From Phocaeicola massiliensis B84634 = Timone 84634 = DSM 17679 = JCM 13223 (GTDB taxonomy: Bacteria; Bacteroidota; Bacteroidia; Bacteroidales; Bacteroidaceae), in the NCBI RefSeq assembly GCF_000382445.1, contig NZ_KB905472.1, positions 1,875,283 to 1,939,282 on the forward strand: 64,000 bases of DNA. Reading direction: 5' to 3'. A model generated the notes under the pieces. It ran no database searches and was not told where the DNA came from. It worked only from the letters and a program-made list of their open reading frames with translations. Position 1 is the first letter of the stretch, and the number at the start of each line of letters is the position of its first letter. Positions 53,917-61,932 of this stretch are shown one piece after another. The translations under genes and the position numbers were made by a program.

Positions 53917-54264
53917 ATGGCAAAAAACAATATGGACATTCTGCTTGGCAATATTTTGGGCAGTGCTGCTATCAGCCCTGACAATAAAACAGTAGAACAA
54001 ACACCCGAGACCAAGCCAATTCCGAAACAGGAAAAACGGTCAGTCAAGGCAGAACGTAAAGAGCAACTGGACAATTCCTGGCGGCATTTCTCCTTTATCT
54101 GCTCCAGGGAACTTGTAGATAAGGTACAGGCAATAGCTTACAAGGAGGGTTTCACTATACGTGCCTTTATGGAGTATGTGATGAAACAGGGCATCGAGGC
54201 ATACGAGGCGAAGCATGGCAAGGCTCGGAAAGTCAAGTCCAAAAGCATCAATGATGTAATGTAA
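53917..54264 (+). CDS. Small ParB-like or TraB/DUF3408-like partner protein
   Basis: 115 residues, five bases after parA. The N-terminal ~55 residues are disordered and charged. The C-terminal half (FSFICSRELVDKVQAIAYKEGFTIRAFMEYVMKQGIEAYEAKHGK) reads like a ribbon-helix-helix protein: one strand followed by two helices. RHH partners load type Ib ParA on centromeres. It also recalls the DUF3408 protein encoded next to ParA in CTnDOT-type elements. Both readings agree with segregation. Confidence 0.72.
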   Translation: MAKNNMDILLGNILGSAAISPDNKTVEQTPETKPIPKQEKRSVKAERKEQLDNSWRHFSFICSRELVDKVQAIAYKEGFTIRAFMEYVMKQGIEAYEAKHGKARKVKSKSINDVM

Positions 54265-54352
54265 ACGTGTATACACGTAGCCATGTGTACGTATAGGTAT
54301 GTGTACGTGTAGCAATATATACATGTTTACACGTACACGTGAATACACAGAT
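54265..54352. promoter_or_regulatory. Motif array downstream of the ParA partner, candidate partition site 2
   Basis: It begins with the perfect palindrome ACGTGTATACACGT (54265-54278), followed by TGTGTACGTA, TGTGTACGTGTA, ATATATACATGTTTACACG, and TACACGTGAATACAC. The repeated ACGTGTA and ACATGT cores match the array upstream of parA. It sits just after the stop codon of the RHH-like protein. Confidence 0.55.
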
Positions 54353-54381
54353 ATATTCAAGTCAATAACAATCAAAATATT

Positions 54382-54894
54382 ATGAATATGAATAAATACT
54401 TCTCATTTGCCATTGTAGTATTCCTAATGGCAGTACCATTGGTATTAACTTCTTGTGGCAAAGACAACATTTTGGATGATGTTGAAGAGCTTCAGCCGGA
54501 GTTGAAAGTATGGACGGAGCCTTATCATGTTGAAAGTTCAACCATAGACGAGGTCAAGAACTATATGGAGTTTTCAATGAAGCGATATGGTCTTGTATCG
54601 GAGGCAACAATAGCTGGTTCTATTCAACTCACTTACAAAACCGGCAACGGTAATGAGGGTATCCTATATAGCTTTTATGCTTCAAATGGGGAATTGTATT
54701 CGGTAATAGATACAGAGCTGATAGCTAATAGCCGTCTGGTTATCGACTATTTGAAGGAACATTATTCTCTGATTGTTCCGGCGATCGAGGCAACACTTGA
54801 ATACTGTTTCACGAACTCAGACAGGTCAATGGTCATTACGACTGCAAAGGTTTCTGACACCTATTTCAACGTAAATTACGCCTACGTCAATTGA
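54382..54894 (+). CDS. Lipoprotein of unknown function
   Basis: 170 residues. The N-terminus is a lipoprotein signal peptide with lipobox VLTSC (cysteine at about residue 26). The body is of mixed alpha/beta type and not recognized (ILYSFYASNGELYSVIDTELIANSRLVIDYLKEHY). It lies between two partition-like motif arrays, so it may be part of the maintenance operon or only a passenger. An internal ATG at 54388 is an equally possible start. Confidence 0.7.
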   Translation: MNMNKYFSFAIVVFLMAVPLVLTSCGKDNILDDVEELQPELKVWTEPYHVESSTIDEVKNYMEFSMKRYGLVSEATIAGSIQLTYKTGNGNEGILYSFYASNGELYSVIDTELIANSRLVIDYLKEHYSLIVPAIEATLEYCFTNSDRSMVITTAKVSDTYFNVNYAYVN

Positions 54895-54953
54895 TATTGT
54901 CTTATATAGCTTTGAGCCATCATCAAGTCTTATGATTTGGTGGTGGCTTTTTG

Positions 54954-55070
54954 TATACATGTATTCATATGGACGTGAATACATGGTTATATGTAAACAT
55001 GTATATAAGTCCACTTGTATAGGTGTATATATGTAAACGTGTGGACATGAATACATGTGGACATTGGATG
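54954..55070. promoter_or_regulatory. Motif array downstream of the lipoprotein gene, candidate partition site 3
   Basis: The same words as in arrays 1 and 2 recur about ten times: TGTATACATGTATTC, GTGAATACATGG, ATGTAAACATGTATAT, ATGTAAACGTGTGGAC and ATGAATACATGTGGAC. The array lies 60 bases after the lipoprotein stop and in front of the next structured leader. With arrays 1 and 2 it brackets the parA-RHH-lipoprotein block. Confidence 0.55.
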
Positions 55071-55179
55071 AATGAAAGATAATTCTCTAAATCATTGATA
55101 GACAAATGAAATAAACCCTTTATAGTTGAATCTAAATTCGCCTTCTTGTAATTGATTAAAGCATATTTCATAAGCTTTT

Positions 55180-55444
55180 TGTATGCTGACAATTCACGGC
55201 TTGTCAGATTTTCACCGCAAAATTACTGTGAATGTCCGAACGCCAAGTACCGATTCTCTAATGTGTCTCAGATTGGTATGGCAACCTTCCGCAAATCAGA
55301 GATTTGGGTATTCCATACAAATCTACAGCCATTTACTTGTCTTATCTTCCATGTCTCACAGTATCGGGAGCGTGAAAATTTGAAGCCCTTTGAAATTGTC
55401 ATGATTTCACAAAAGGGAAATGATTAATTTTAATACTTATAGAT
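55180..55444 (+). ncRNA. Structured 5' leader (copy C)
   Basis: Several perfect stems precede the start codon at 55445: CTGACAA-TTCACGGC-TTGTCAG near 55186-55207, CAAATC-AGA-GATTTG near 55292-55306 inside a TTG(G)TATGG/CCATACAA stem, and CCCTTT-GAAAT … ATTTC-ACA-AAAGGG at 55386-55417. The last ends in ACAAAAGGGAAA, which is also present at the same place in the leaders at 57197 and 60820. Confidence 0.55.
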
Positions 55445-56077
55445 ATGGAAGTACAAAAGATTCATCCGGCAGAAGAGTATCTTCACAACGAAAAGAACCC
55501 CACATCATTGTATGTCAGAATTAGTGGAGAACGTAGAAAGTTGTTCATTAACCGCAGTGACGGAGAGGGAGTGATTGGCATTATTGCAAAAGGTAAACGC
55601 AAACGAGGTTATGTTTTCAATGCCTGGTCAAGCATTGAGAAAGTCTATTATCCGACCACTGAAAATGAAGAAGAGGCAGAAAAGAAGATGATTCTCAAAT
55701 ACCAGAAACTTGCCAGACTTGCCACACATACAAATGATTGGTTGCGCAGGATTGCAGGTGCGGATTTGACAAAATCCCTTTACGAGAACCATATAACCAC
55801 AGGAACAGGTATTGACGGAAAATGTATCAGATTGAGCACCATCGAGAAGTATTGCGGCTACATGGTGATGGCATGCTTCAGGGAAGCCTTCAAAAAGAAA
55901 GAGAAGTATTCAAGCTATAGGTTTGACTTTTGCGGTTATGACGGGACACTTTGGTGTGAACCGAAAGAGAATGGTGATATGATAGCCGGATTCAGCAAGG
56001 AATACCGAAATTGTGGTAACGGTTATTATTATCTGCTTATCAATGATGATTGTGTGATAGGTTATGACATAGACTGA
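55445..56077 (+). CDS. Mobile-element protein of unknown function, 210 aa
   Basis: Not recognized. The protein is basic at first and ends in a Tyr/Gly-rich, Cys-containing region (FDFCGYDGTLWCEPKENGDM … GNGYYYLLINDDCVIGYDI). It has no signal peptide or membrane segment. The gene has its own long structured leader and a hairpin after its stop, so it is probably a single-gene transcript. Its codon use matches its neighbours. Confidence 0.6.
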   Translation: MEVQKIHPAEEYLHNEKNPTSLYVRISGERRKLFINRSDGEGVIGIIAKGKRKRGYVFNAWSSIEKVYYPTTENEEEAEKKMILKYQKLARLATHTNDWLRRIAGADLTKSLYENHITTGTGIDGKCIRLSTIEKYCGYMVMACFREAFKKKEKYSSYRFDFCGYDGTLWCEPKENGDMIAGFSKEYRNCGNGYYYLLINDDCVIGYDID

Positions 56078-56090
56078 TATAGTTATAATT

Positions 56091-56130
56091 CAAACAGACC
56101 ATATCGGGAAGCCCCGATGTGGACTGTTTG
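56091..56130 (+). terminator. Hairpin after the 210-residue gene
   Basis: CAAACAG … CTGTTTG forms the outer stem, with ATCGGG/CCCGAT inside around AAGC and a CC/GG pair between them. It is a long stable hairpin 14 bases after the stop codon; no T run follows, so termination may need a factor. Confidence 0.55.
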
Positions 56131-56314
56131 AAGATCGAGTATGCTGACGGTTGATTACCTCTTTTAATACTTACATTCCAGGTTGGAAAGTAGTGAATAT
56201 ATTCCTTGAAAAGTCGTTGGTTGTTATTCCATAGCCAAAATTCCTGTTTATAAGACGTAGTCAGTTCTGATATATGTTTGAATCTGTAACGTTATTTGTA
56301 GAACTTTTTTTACT

Positions 56315-57060
56315 CTTCGCCCACGCCAATGTCCGCATTCGCAAACAGTTTGCCATAAAGATATTCTGTCCATGGTCGAGTGGATCGACTATAGCCAGAA
56401 CATCCCTCTGTCAAAAGTACGGCAGGAGCATTCCGCTATCAAAGATAGTGGAGAGCTCCTTAATACCGTACTTGCTGTTGGCGTTGCAGGACATTTCCCA
56501 CCCGACAGTTGTAATGCTATGCTCTTACCACTCCACCAGCTAACACTTGCCTTAAACTTTATAATCTTAGAGTTTTCTTTTTCCTTTAATCTTCGCCCAC
56601 ACCAATGTCCGCATCCGCTAACAGTTTGCCATAGAGATATTCTGTCCATGGTCGAGTGGATCGACTATATCCAGAACATCCCTCTGTCAAAGGTACAGCA
56701 GGAGCATTCCGCTATCAAAGATAGTGGAGAGCTCCTTGATGCCGTACTTGCTGTTGGCGTTGCAGGACATTTCCCACCCGACAGTTGTAATGCTATGCTC
56801 TTACTTCTTTATAAGCTGACGCTTCCCTTTTATAATCTTAGAGTTTTCTTTTTCTTGTAATCTTCGCCCACACCAATGTCCGCATTCGCTAACAGTTTGC
56901 CATAGAGGTATTCTGTCCATGGTCGAGTGAATCGACTATATCCAGAACACCCCTCTGTCAAAGGTACGGTAAGAGCATTCCGCTATCAAAGATAGTGGAG
57001 AGCTCCTTGATGCCGTACTTGCTGTTGGCGATGCGAGACATTTCCCACCCGACAGTTATA
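56315..57060 (+). repeat. Three imperfect tandem repeats of about 275 bases
   Basis: Units begin with CTTCGCCCAC at 56315, 56591 and 56862; the third is cut after about 200 bases. Each holds a nested set of stems (AGTACGG … CCGTACT, AGGAG … CTCCT and CTATC-AAA-GATAG). The first two units keep an open reading frame across their junction, but the third has stops, so it is not read as a gene here. The whole 56078-57196 gap otherwise holds the terminator above and no gene. Confidence 0.75.
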
Positions 57061-57196
57061 AGGATTGTATTCAGTTATAAAGTTCCTATATACTAGTATT
57101 TTAACCATTGTGTCTTCATTCCTACTTGTGATTCAGCGAACTTTTTTCTGCAAAGTTGTTGCATCCATCACCAAATTGGCAAGTCGTTCTTAGTAA

Positions 57197-57337
57197 ACAA
57201 TCTTCCTTTTCCTTGAAAAGAGTATTGTCCACTGAAGACTTGCTGTATTGGTTTGTCTGCACTTTGTAAAACAGAAAAAACTTCCCGATCACAGTCCGAA
57301 AGGACTTAACAAAAGGGAAACAAAATCAGAGTGCAGT
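57197..57337 (+). ncRNA. Structured 5' leader (copy A) before the phosphoribosyltransferase gene
   Basis: After the shared words AACAATCTTC, a short hairpin CTTTT-CCTTG-AAAAG (57206-57220) and an outer stem TTCCC (57282-57286) with GGGAA (57315-57319) enclosing AGTCC-GAAA-GGACT (57293-57306) are visible. Leader B at 60820-60970 has the same order of parts but different paired bases, which keep pairing. A short A-rich run follows up to the ATG at 57338. Confidence 0.6.
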
Positions 57338-57919
57338 ATGAACACAGTGAATGTTTACATCAAAGGTCAGGAAGACAAGGAACTGATTAGTTTCTTGCGA
57401 TATTTTCCTTCACGCATCAAGAACATAGGAATGGACGCAGTTTTTGACCGTCAGATTGTCTATGACTACAAGGATGGCCGCAACCACCTGGAGGTGGCCA
57501 AATGCGTGGCAAAGTTCCTTGTAAAGAAGTTTGGCCGTAAGATATGCAATGTGGTATTCTCGTGCATCCCTGCAAGTAGTCCGGAACGTAACGAAATGAG
57601 AAACAGACATTTTTCCGAGCTTGTATGCAAGTTTTCCGGAGCCATTGACGGGTTCTCTCATGTGAGTGTCATCGGTGAACGTACTGCAGTCCATGGAACA
57701 AAGATAAAAAAGGAAGAGCGTGCCAAACGGATAAATGAGCAGAACAACATTGAGATTGATGCTGATTTCTTCAAGAACAAGGAGGTCTGCATTTGGGATG
57801 ATGTAGTCACAACGGGTGCATCCTTTAATGCCTATGTCTCCCAATTAGAACAGGCCGGAGCTCATGTGACCAACGGCATCTTCCTTGCCAAAACAAGCTA
57901 TAAATACGTACTAAAATGA
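57338..57919 (+). CDS. Phosphoribosyltransferase-fold protein
   Basis: 193 residues from the ATG at 57338; an earlier frame extension is leader sequence. The PRPP-binding motif is VCIWDDVVTTGASFNAY (about residues 149-165). N-terminal parts (VVFSCIPASSPERNEMRNRHFSELVCK) fit a type I PRTase with a ComF-like or unknown substrate. The stop overlaps the start of the SLOG-domain gene by four bases (ATGA), so both are translated together. It could transfer or remove phosphoribosyl groups on a nucleotide signal or base; the substrate cannot be told. Confidence 0.75.
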   Translation: MNTVNVYIKGQEDKELISFLRYFPSRIKNIGMDAVFDRQIVYDYKDGRNHLEVAKCVAKFLVKKFGRKICNVVFSCIPASSPERNEMRNRHFSELVCKFSGAIDGFSHVSVIGERTAVHGTKIKKEERAKRINEQNNIEIDADFFKNKEVCIWDDVVTTGASFNAYVSQLEQAGAHVTNGIFLAKTSYKYVLK

Positions 57920-58413
57920 CAATTATGAATGATTTGAAATTTGACAGGACAGTCTCAGCTGCTTTTACAGGACATCGGTTCTATGACTTTTCCCAAAGGG
58001 AATTTATTCAGGAACGCCTTACCTCAGCAATATCCGAAGCCTATGACCATGGCATCAGGAATTTCATTTCCGGATTTGCTTTGGGAATAGATCTGATGGC
58101 AGCACAGTTGGTACAATCGCTGAAGTGTGATTTGCCCGGAATATCTCTGACTGCAGCCATACCGTTTGAAGGCCAGGCAGAGAGATATAATATCTATGAT
58201 AAAAGAGTTTATAGACGGTTGCTTGAACTGGCTGATAAGGTAATTGTGCTCAGTGACTACTATTATCCGAGGTGCTTCCTTGACCGGGACAAGTTTATGG
58301 TTGAGAATGCTTCATATCTCATTGCCTATTATGATGGCCGTGAGAAAGGGGGAACATACTACACCGTTAAAAAGGCACGAGCGAGGGGCATCCCGATTAT
58401 TAATGTGTATTGA
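57916..58413 (+). CDS. SLOG-superfamily protein (DUF1273-like)
   Basis: 165 residues from the ATG at 57916, or 162 from the ATG at 57925. Family marks are AAFTGHRFYDF near the N-terminus, SGFALGIDLMAAQ in the centre, and YYDGREKGGTYYTVKKARARGIPII near the end. SLOG proteins bind nucleotides or nucleotide-derived ligands, and some sense or process them in conflict systems. Coupling to a phosphoribosyltransferase suggests that the two act on the same nucleotide-type molecule. Confidence 0.78.
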   Translation: MTIMNDLKFDRTVSAAFTGHRFYDFSQREFIQERLTSAISEAYDHGIRNFISGFALGIDLMAAQLVQSLKCDLPGISLTAAIPFEGQAERYNIYDKRVYRRLLELADKVIVLSDYYYPRCFLDRDKFMVENASYLIAYYDGREKGGTYYTVKKARARGIPIINVY

Positions 58414-58430
58414 TTTTAAATGGAACGAGT

Positions 58431-58544
58431 ATGAATGAACTTTTTGATACTATTATTGTCTTTTTCGTGTTCCGTTTTTTCTTCTACATTTTGGAAGTAT
58501 GGTGGAATGGAGATGAACGGAACGATTTCAGAAGAGACAGATAG
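58431..58544 (+). CDS. Very short protein with one membrane segment
   Basis: 37 residues from an ATG at 58431 to TAG at 58542-58544. Its first ~23 residues are strongly hydrophobic and aromatic (LFDTIIVFFVFRFFFYILEVW) with a charged tail (NGDERNDFRRDR). It directly follows the SLOG gene. The size is small and the evidence is only the hydrophobic pattern and the clean start and stop, so it is tentative. Confidence 0.35.
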   Translation: MNELFDTIIVFFVFRFFFYILEVWWNGDERNDFRRDR

Positions 58545-58624
58545 CAATCCTGATATATAAGTCAAGTACAGGTGAGTAGGAGCGGTCTTGCCGTCAGCTT
58601 CTACAGGACAATCACGCTTTCATT

Positions 58625-58648
58625 GCAAGGATAGGTTTTTATCCTTGC
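58625..58648. other. Hairpin between convergent genes
   Basis: GCAAGGATA (58625-58633) pairs with TATCCTTGC (58640-58648). It lies between the end of the SLOG/short membrane gene and the end of the YolD-like gene and probably helps transcripts from both sides to end, though it lacks a strong T run. Confidence 0.4.
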
Positions 58649-58692
58649 CGGGTCTTTGCGTATTTTGGTGAACGAGACTTTGGTATAACCTG

Positions 58693-59109
58693 TTAAAACT
58701 CCGGAGTATCAAGTCTTCTGATAGACAGAATATTGTCAATCAGAAGCACTCTTCCGTCCGATAACGTGAGTGCTCTTGTCACCTCTTCGTATTTCTTGGC
58801 TGTGCCTGTTATTGACACGTATTTGCCTCCATCTTTTTGAGTATCAGGTACGAAATACACGAAAGTGTATTCTTCCTGTTCCGGCACCTGTTCAATGACG
58901 CGGGCGAGTTCTCTTGTAAGACTTGCCATCTCATCATCAGAAAGGAGCTTCTTGGGAGTAGTCAGCCTTGCTGTTTCGGCTAACGCTTCATCATGTCCTG
59001 TGAGAGCGGCAAACGGGGCAAACTGGGCGGCACGGTTCTCCATGGACATGGGTGTCCTGTTCTTTGAGACATGATGTGGCAGATTGATTATGTCGTCATA
59101 TTTACTCAT
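58693..59109 (-). CDS. YolD-like protein
   Basis: 138 residues from the ATG at 59109. The N-terminus (YDDIINLPHHVSKNRTPMSMENRAAQFAPFAAL) is the YolD/UvrX-partner pattern; the C-terminal part is a beta-rich domain (TFVYFVPDTQKDGGKYVSITGTAKKY). YolD proteins are usually encoded next to a Y-family polymerase of the UvrX/ImuB/DinP type, as is the case here: it overlaps the end of the polymerase gene by eight bases. It is thought to be part of the mutagenic repair complex, role unclear. Confidence 0.8.
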   Translation of the reverse strand: MSKYDDIINLPHHVSKNRTPMSMENRAAQFAPFAALTGHDEALAETARLTTPKKLLSDDEMASLTRELARVIEQVPEQEEYTFVYFVPDTQKDGGKYVSITGTAKKYEEVTRALTLSDGRVLLIDNILSIRRLDTPEF

Positions 59110-60595
59110 GGTGCCCTCCAATCTGTTGGTTACGTTCTTTCTGGGTTGCTCCATCGGCATAATTGATGCCCTTCAGGATGGCATTCTTCCCAAACTTCTT
59201 CTTTATACTCAGGATAGCTTCCTGACGTCTGCGTTCCTTCTCAGCTTTTTCCAGGTCAGCTTTCCGCTGTCTTTCTGACTCTTCGAAATCAGTAAAAAGA
59301 TCGAGTTGGACGATTTTAGGTTGCTTTTTATACTGCTCCTCATGTACGAGGTGATTCACCGACAGGTTAAGACGGCGCACGAGTAGGACAGGATTCACTA
59401 TGCGGCCGTACAGTTCAGCCACTTTTTCGGAGATGATACTGCCTGCAGAAGTCGGCTCCTCGATATTGATGGTGCCATGAGCATTGACCGGCACCTGTCT
59501 GCCGTAATGGTCGGTTGTAATCTTACCATGGTACTTCTCCCTTATTGAAGGGTTGGTCAATGATTCAATGTCGTATCCGACGGTAAGCACCAACTGGTCA
59601 GTGAGCAGCCTCTTGTCCACAAGGTCGAGCGACACACTGTCGGCCATTTCAAGTATCACATTACGGGCCATATCCGTAGTGTAAGCCGACTGGAGAACCT
59701 GTCCGGAACTCAATGATTTGCTTTCAGGCTTATAGGCTTTCACATATTCCATGGTAACTGGTTCCCATCCCCAGGCATGGTCAATAAGCAGTTCAGCATT
59801 GACTCCAAACATCTGGTACAGGAATCCTTCATGTTCTATAGAGCATCTGGCTACATCACCCATCGTCAGGATATTGTACTGGGCAAGCCGGTTGGCAATA
59901 CCTTTGCCTACACGCCAGAAATCTGTGAGAGGAGTGTGTTCCCAAAGCAATTTGCGATAAGTCATTTCGTCAAGTTCGGCAATGCGTACACCGTTTTCAT
60001 CGGGTGGCATCTTCTTGGCCACAATATCCATGGCTACCTTGCACAGATACATGTTGGTACCGATTCCTGCCGTAGCTGTAATGCCTGTATCCGAAAGGAC
60101 ATGACGGATCATCTTCATTGCCAGCTCATGAGCAGTCATCCTGTTAGTCGCGAGATAGGTGGTAGCATCGATGAAGACCTCGTCGATGGAATACACGTGG
60201 ATGTCATCCGGACTTATATATTTCAGGTAGATGTCGTAGATTCTTGTACTGTATTCTATGTAGTGAGCCATGTGGGGAGGAGCCACCACATAGTCTATGG
60301 CCAGACTTTTATTGCTGTCCAGCTCCTTCTTCGAGTAGGATTTTCCACTGTTACCTCGCTGCCTGTTTGCCACACGTACTTTCTCAATCACCTCGAATAA
60401 GCGAGGACGACCTCCGGTACCATACTTCTTTAATGCCGGCGAAACAGCCAGGCAGATGGTCTTTTCCGTTCGTGAAGCATCAGCCACGACAAGGCATGTG
60501 TCGAGCGGATCCAATCCCCGTTCAACACATTCTACTGAAGCATAGAATGATTTCAGATCTATGGCTATATATTGTCGTAATGGCTCTGTACTCAT
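59102..60595 (-). CDS. Y-family DNA polymerase (UmuC/UvrX-like)
   Basis: 497 residues. The polymerase motifs are IDLKSFYASVEC (residues ~11-22, with the first catalytic Asp), and VYSIDEVFIDAT (with the catalytic SIDE). The thumb and little-finger regions follow (WRVGKGIANRLAQYNI; SLSSGQVLQSAYTTDMARNVIL). The C-terminal ~60 residues are charged and helical. It copies damaged DNA with low fidelity, and mobile elements carry such genes for survival after single-stranded transfer or SOS. Its start faces the DUF2958 gene across a leader region. Confidence 0.85.
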   Translation of the reverse strand: MSTEPLRQYIAIDLKSFYASVECVERGLDPLDTCLVVADASRTEKTICLAVSPALKKYGTGGRPRLFEVIEKVRVANRQRGNSGKSYSKKELDSNKSLAIDYVVAPPHMAHYIEYSTRIYDIYLKYISPDDIHVYSIDEVFIDATTYLATNRMTAHELAMKMIRHVLSDTGITATAGIGTNMYLCKVAMDIVAKKMPPDENGVRIAELDEMTYRKLLWEHTPLTDFWRVGKGIANRLAQYNILTMGDVARCSIEHEGFLYQMFGVNAELLIDHAWGWEPVTMEYVKAYKPESKSLSSGQVLQSAYTTDMARNVILEMADSVSLDLVDKRLLTDQLVLTVGYDIESLTNPSIREKYHGKITTDHYGRQVPVNAHGTINIEEPTSAGSIISEKVAELYGRIVNPVLLVRRLNLSVNHLVHEEQYKKQPKIVQLDLFTDFEESERQRKADLEKAEKERRRQEAILSIKKKFGKNAILKGINYADGATQKERNQQIGGHHE

Positions 60596-60819
60596 TATAT
60601 TTCCGGAAAACGATACAAAGATAACGAGAATCCTCCAAAAATTCCTTAATATTGTTATTGCTTATCAGTTATATACAGCCCATATCTCACTCTTACATGC
60701 AGTCCCGGACTGATTTTCACCTGTTATATGTCTGCCTTTAAGCACATCCGCTGTCGTGTCAGAGGAAAATTTTTCAGCGAAGTTATCTTGGATCTGTCAA
60801 ACTGCAAGACGTGTCTTGT

Positions 60820-60970
60820 GAACAATCTTCCTTTAAGTGACAGGCACTTAAAGAGTATTCTTCATGCCATTCTTGCCTTATTTGCCTTCTCCAAACTTCT
60901 GATGCAGAAAAATCTTCCCGACACACAGCTGAAAGGCTGTAACAAAAGGGAAATAAATAATTCAGATATT
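60820..60970 (+). ncRNA. Structured 5' leader (copy B) before the DUF2958 gene
   Basis: CTTTAAGTG (60831-60839) pairs with CACTTAAAG (60845-60853) directly after AACAATCTTC. An outer stem TTCCC (60915-60919) with GGGAA (60948-60952) encloses ACAGCT-GAAA-GGCTGT (60925-60940). The words CTTCCCGA and ACAAAAGGGAAA are shared with leader A; the paired bases differ but still pair. The ATG at 60971 follows an A/T-rich run. The remaining 60596-60819 gap to the polymerase start shows no gene. Confidence 0.6.
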
Positions 60971-61357
60971 ATGACAGTAACAAAATTCAACAATCGTCTG
61001 GTAACTCCAGAACTGAGAGAGGCTCTGAGTGATTATCCCCTGTATTCACAGGACGCAAAAGGAAAGGATGCGCTTTGCATCGCAGTGTTTCACCTTGGCA
61101 ATATCCGTTGGTATATTATGGAAGGACAGCCCGAAGGAGATGACTTCACCCTATATGGTATAGTGGTCGGTCTACATGAAACAGAGTACGGCTACATGTC
61201 AGCATCTGAAATGGCCGATGTCACTTATGATGCGAGTAAGTACGGACTCGGCTTATTGAAGATAGAACAGGATAGGAGTTTCAAATCTTGTGCCCTCAGA
61301 GAGGTAAAGGATAAAGAACTTCAGTCTTTCTTGTCAAGACTTTATGATGAAAACTAA
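60971..61357 (+). CDS. DUF2958 protein
   Basis: 128 residues from the ATG at 60971, after the structured leader; the longer in-frame reading upstream is leader. The text NNRLVTPELREALSDYPLYSQDAKGKDALCIAVFHLGNIRWYIMEGQPEGDDFTLYGIVVGLHETEYGYMSASEM is a DUF2958 domain (alternating beta-strands with a conserved WYI-x-EG-x-PEGDD block). The family occurs on many Bacteroidetes and Proteobacteria plasmids, function unknown. It is followed by a small gap and another acidic gene. Confidence 0.8.
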   Translation: MTVTKFNNRLVTPELREALSDYPLYSQDAKGKDALCIAVFHLGNIRWYIMEGQPEGDDFTLYGIVVGLHETEYGYMSASEMADVTYDASKYGLGLLKIEQDRSFKSCALREVKDKELQSFLSRLYDEN

Positions 61358-61382
61358 TGTATAACTTAAAAATTGGACAGCT

Positions 61383-61925
61383 ATGAAGATTATTGTTGTG
61401 GATTGCGCAAATGTCCGCATCGATGTTTTGAACGTTCCGGAGAATATGGTTGGAGAGGACGTTGAACTTTTCCTTGTAGAGCACGACTACTCCTTGAATA
61501 ACATTTCATGGATGGCAGTTCCTGCAGATTATGTTCCGGTGCAGTTTCATGAATTTGGCATAGATGAAGAGAATGGCAAGGAGGTACATGAACAAAGGGA
61601 TACCAGGTTGAAGAATTTTTCAATCTATGATAGCGTGCAGGAGGTAAAGCATCGCGAACAGGAAGAGCTCGTTTCTGCAATTCGCCAATATGGTGAGAAG
61701 GTTGCCGATGGCTATGAATGGCACTTTGAGGGTGATTGCCCGATAGTGGCAGCGTATGACTATGATGAGCCTTGTGATGTGGTAATCCTTGCAGTGAGGG
61801 TTAGCAATGATGGAAGAATAACCATCATAGGAGATGAGAAAAACGACCGGGGCAATGAACATGAGATTGATGCCGATGATATATTTGCCGGTCACATTGA
61901 TTTCATTACGTCGGAAATTGAGTGA
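61383..61925 (+). CDS. Acidic mobile-element protein of unknown function
   Basis: 180 residues, mixed alpha/beta, acidic, without membrane segments or signal. The N-terminal LDVLNVPENMVGEDVELFLVEHDYSL resembles regions of other plasmid proteins of unknown role. The last part (GDEKNDRGNEHEIDADDIFAGHIDF) is very acidic. It probably shares a transcript with DUF2958, 25 bases upstream, and ends before a strong terminator. Confidence 0.6.
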   Translation: MKIIVVDCANVRIDVLNVPENMVGEDVELFLVEHDYSLNNISWMAVPADYVPVQFHEFGIDEENGKEVHEQRDTRLKNFSIYDSVQEVKHREQEELVSAIRQYGEKVADGYEWHFEGDCPIVAAYDYDEPCDVVILAVRVSNDGRITIIGDEKNDRGNEHEIDADDIFAGHIDFITSEIE

Positions 61926-61932
61926 TAAGAAC

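Noticed and set aside
56372..56860. Open frame of 162 codons across the tandem repeats
   Set aside because: It exists only because two repeat units differ in length by a multiple of three. The third unit carries stop codons and no homologous domain is recognized.
60728..60970. N-terminal extension of the DUF2958 protein
   Set aside because: This stretch holds paired RNA stems shared with another leader and no protein features; the domain starts right after the ATG at 60971.
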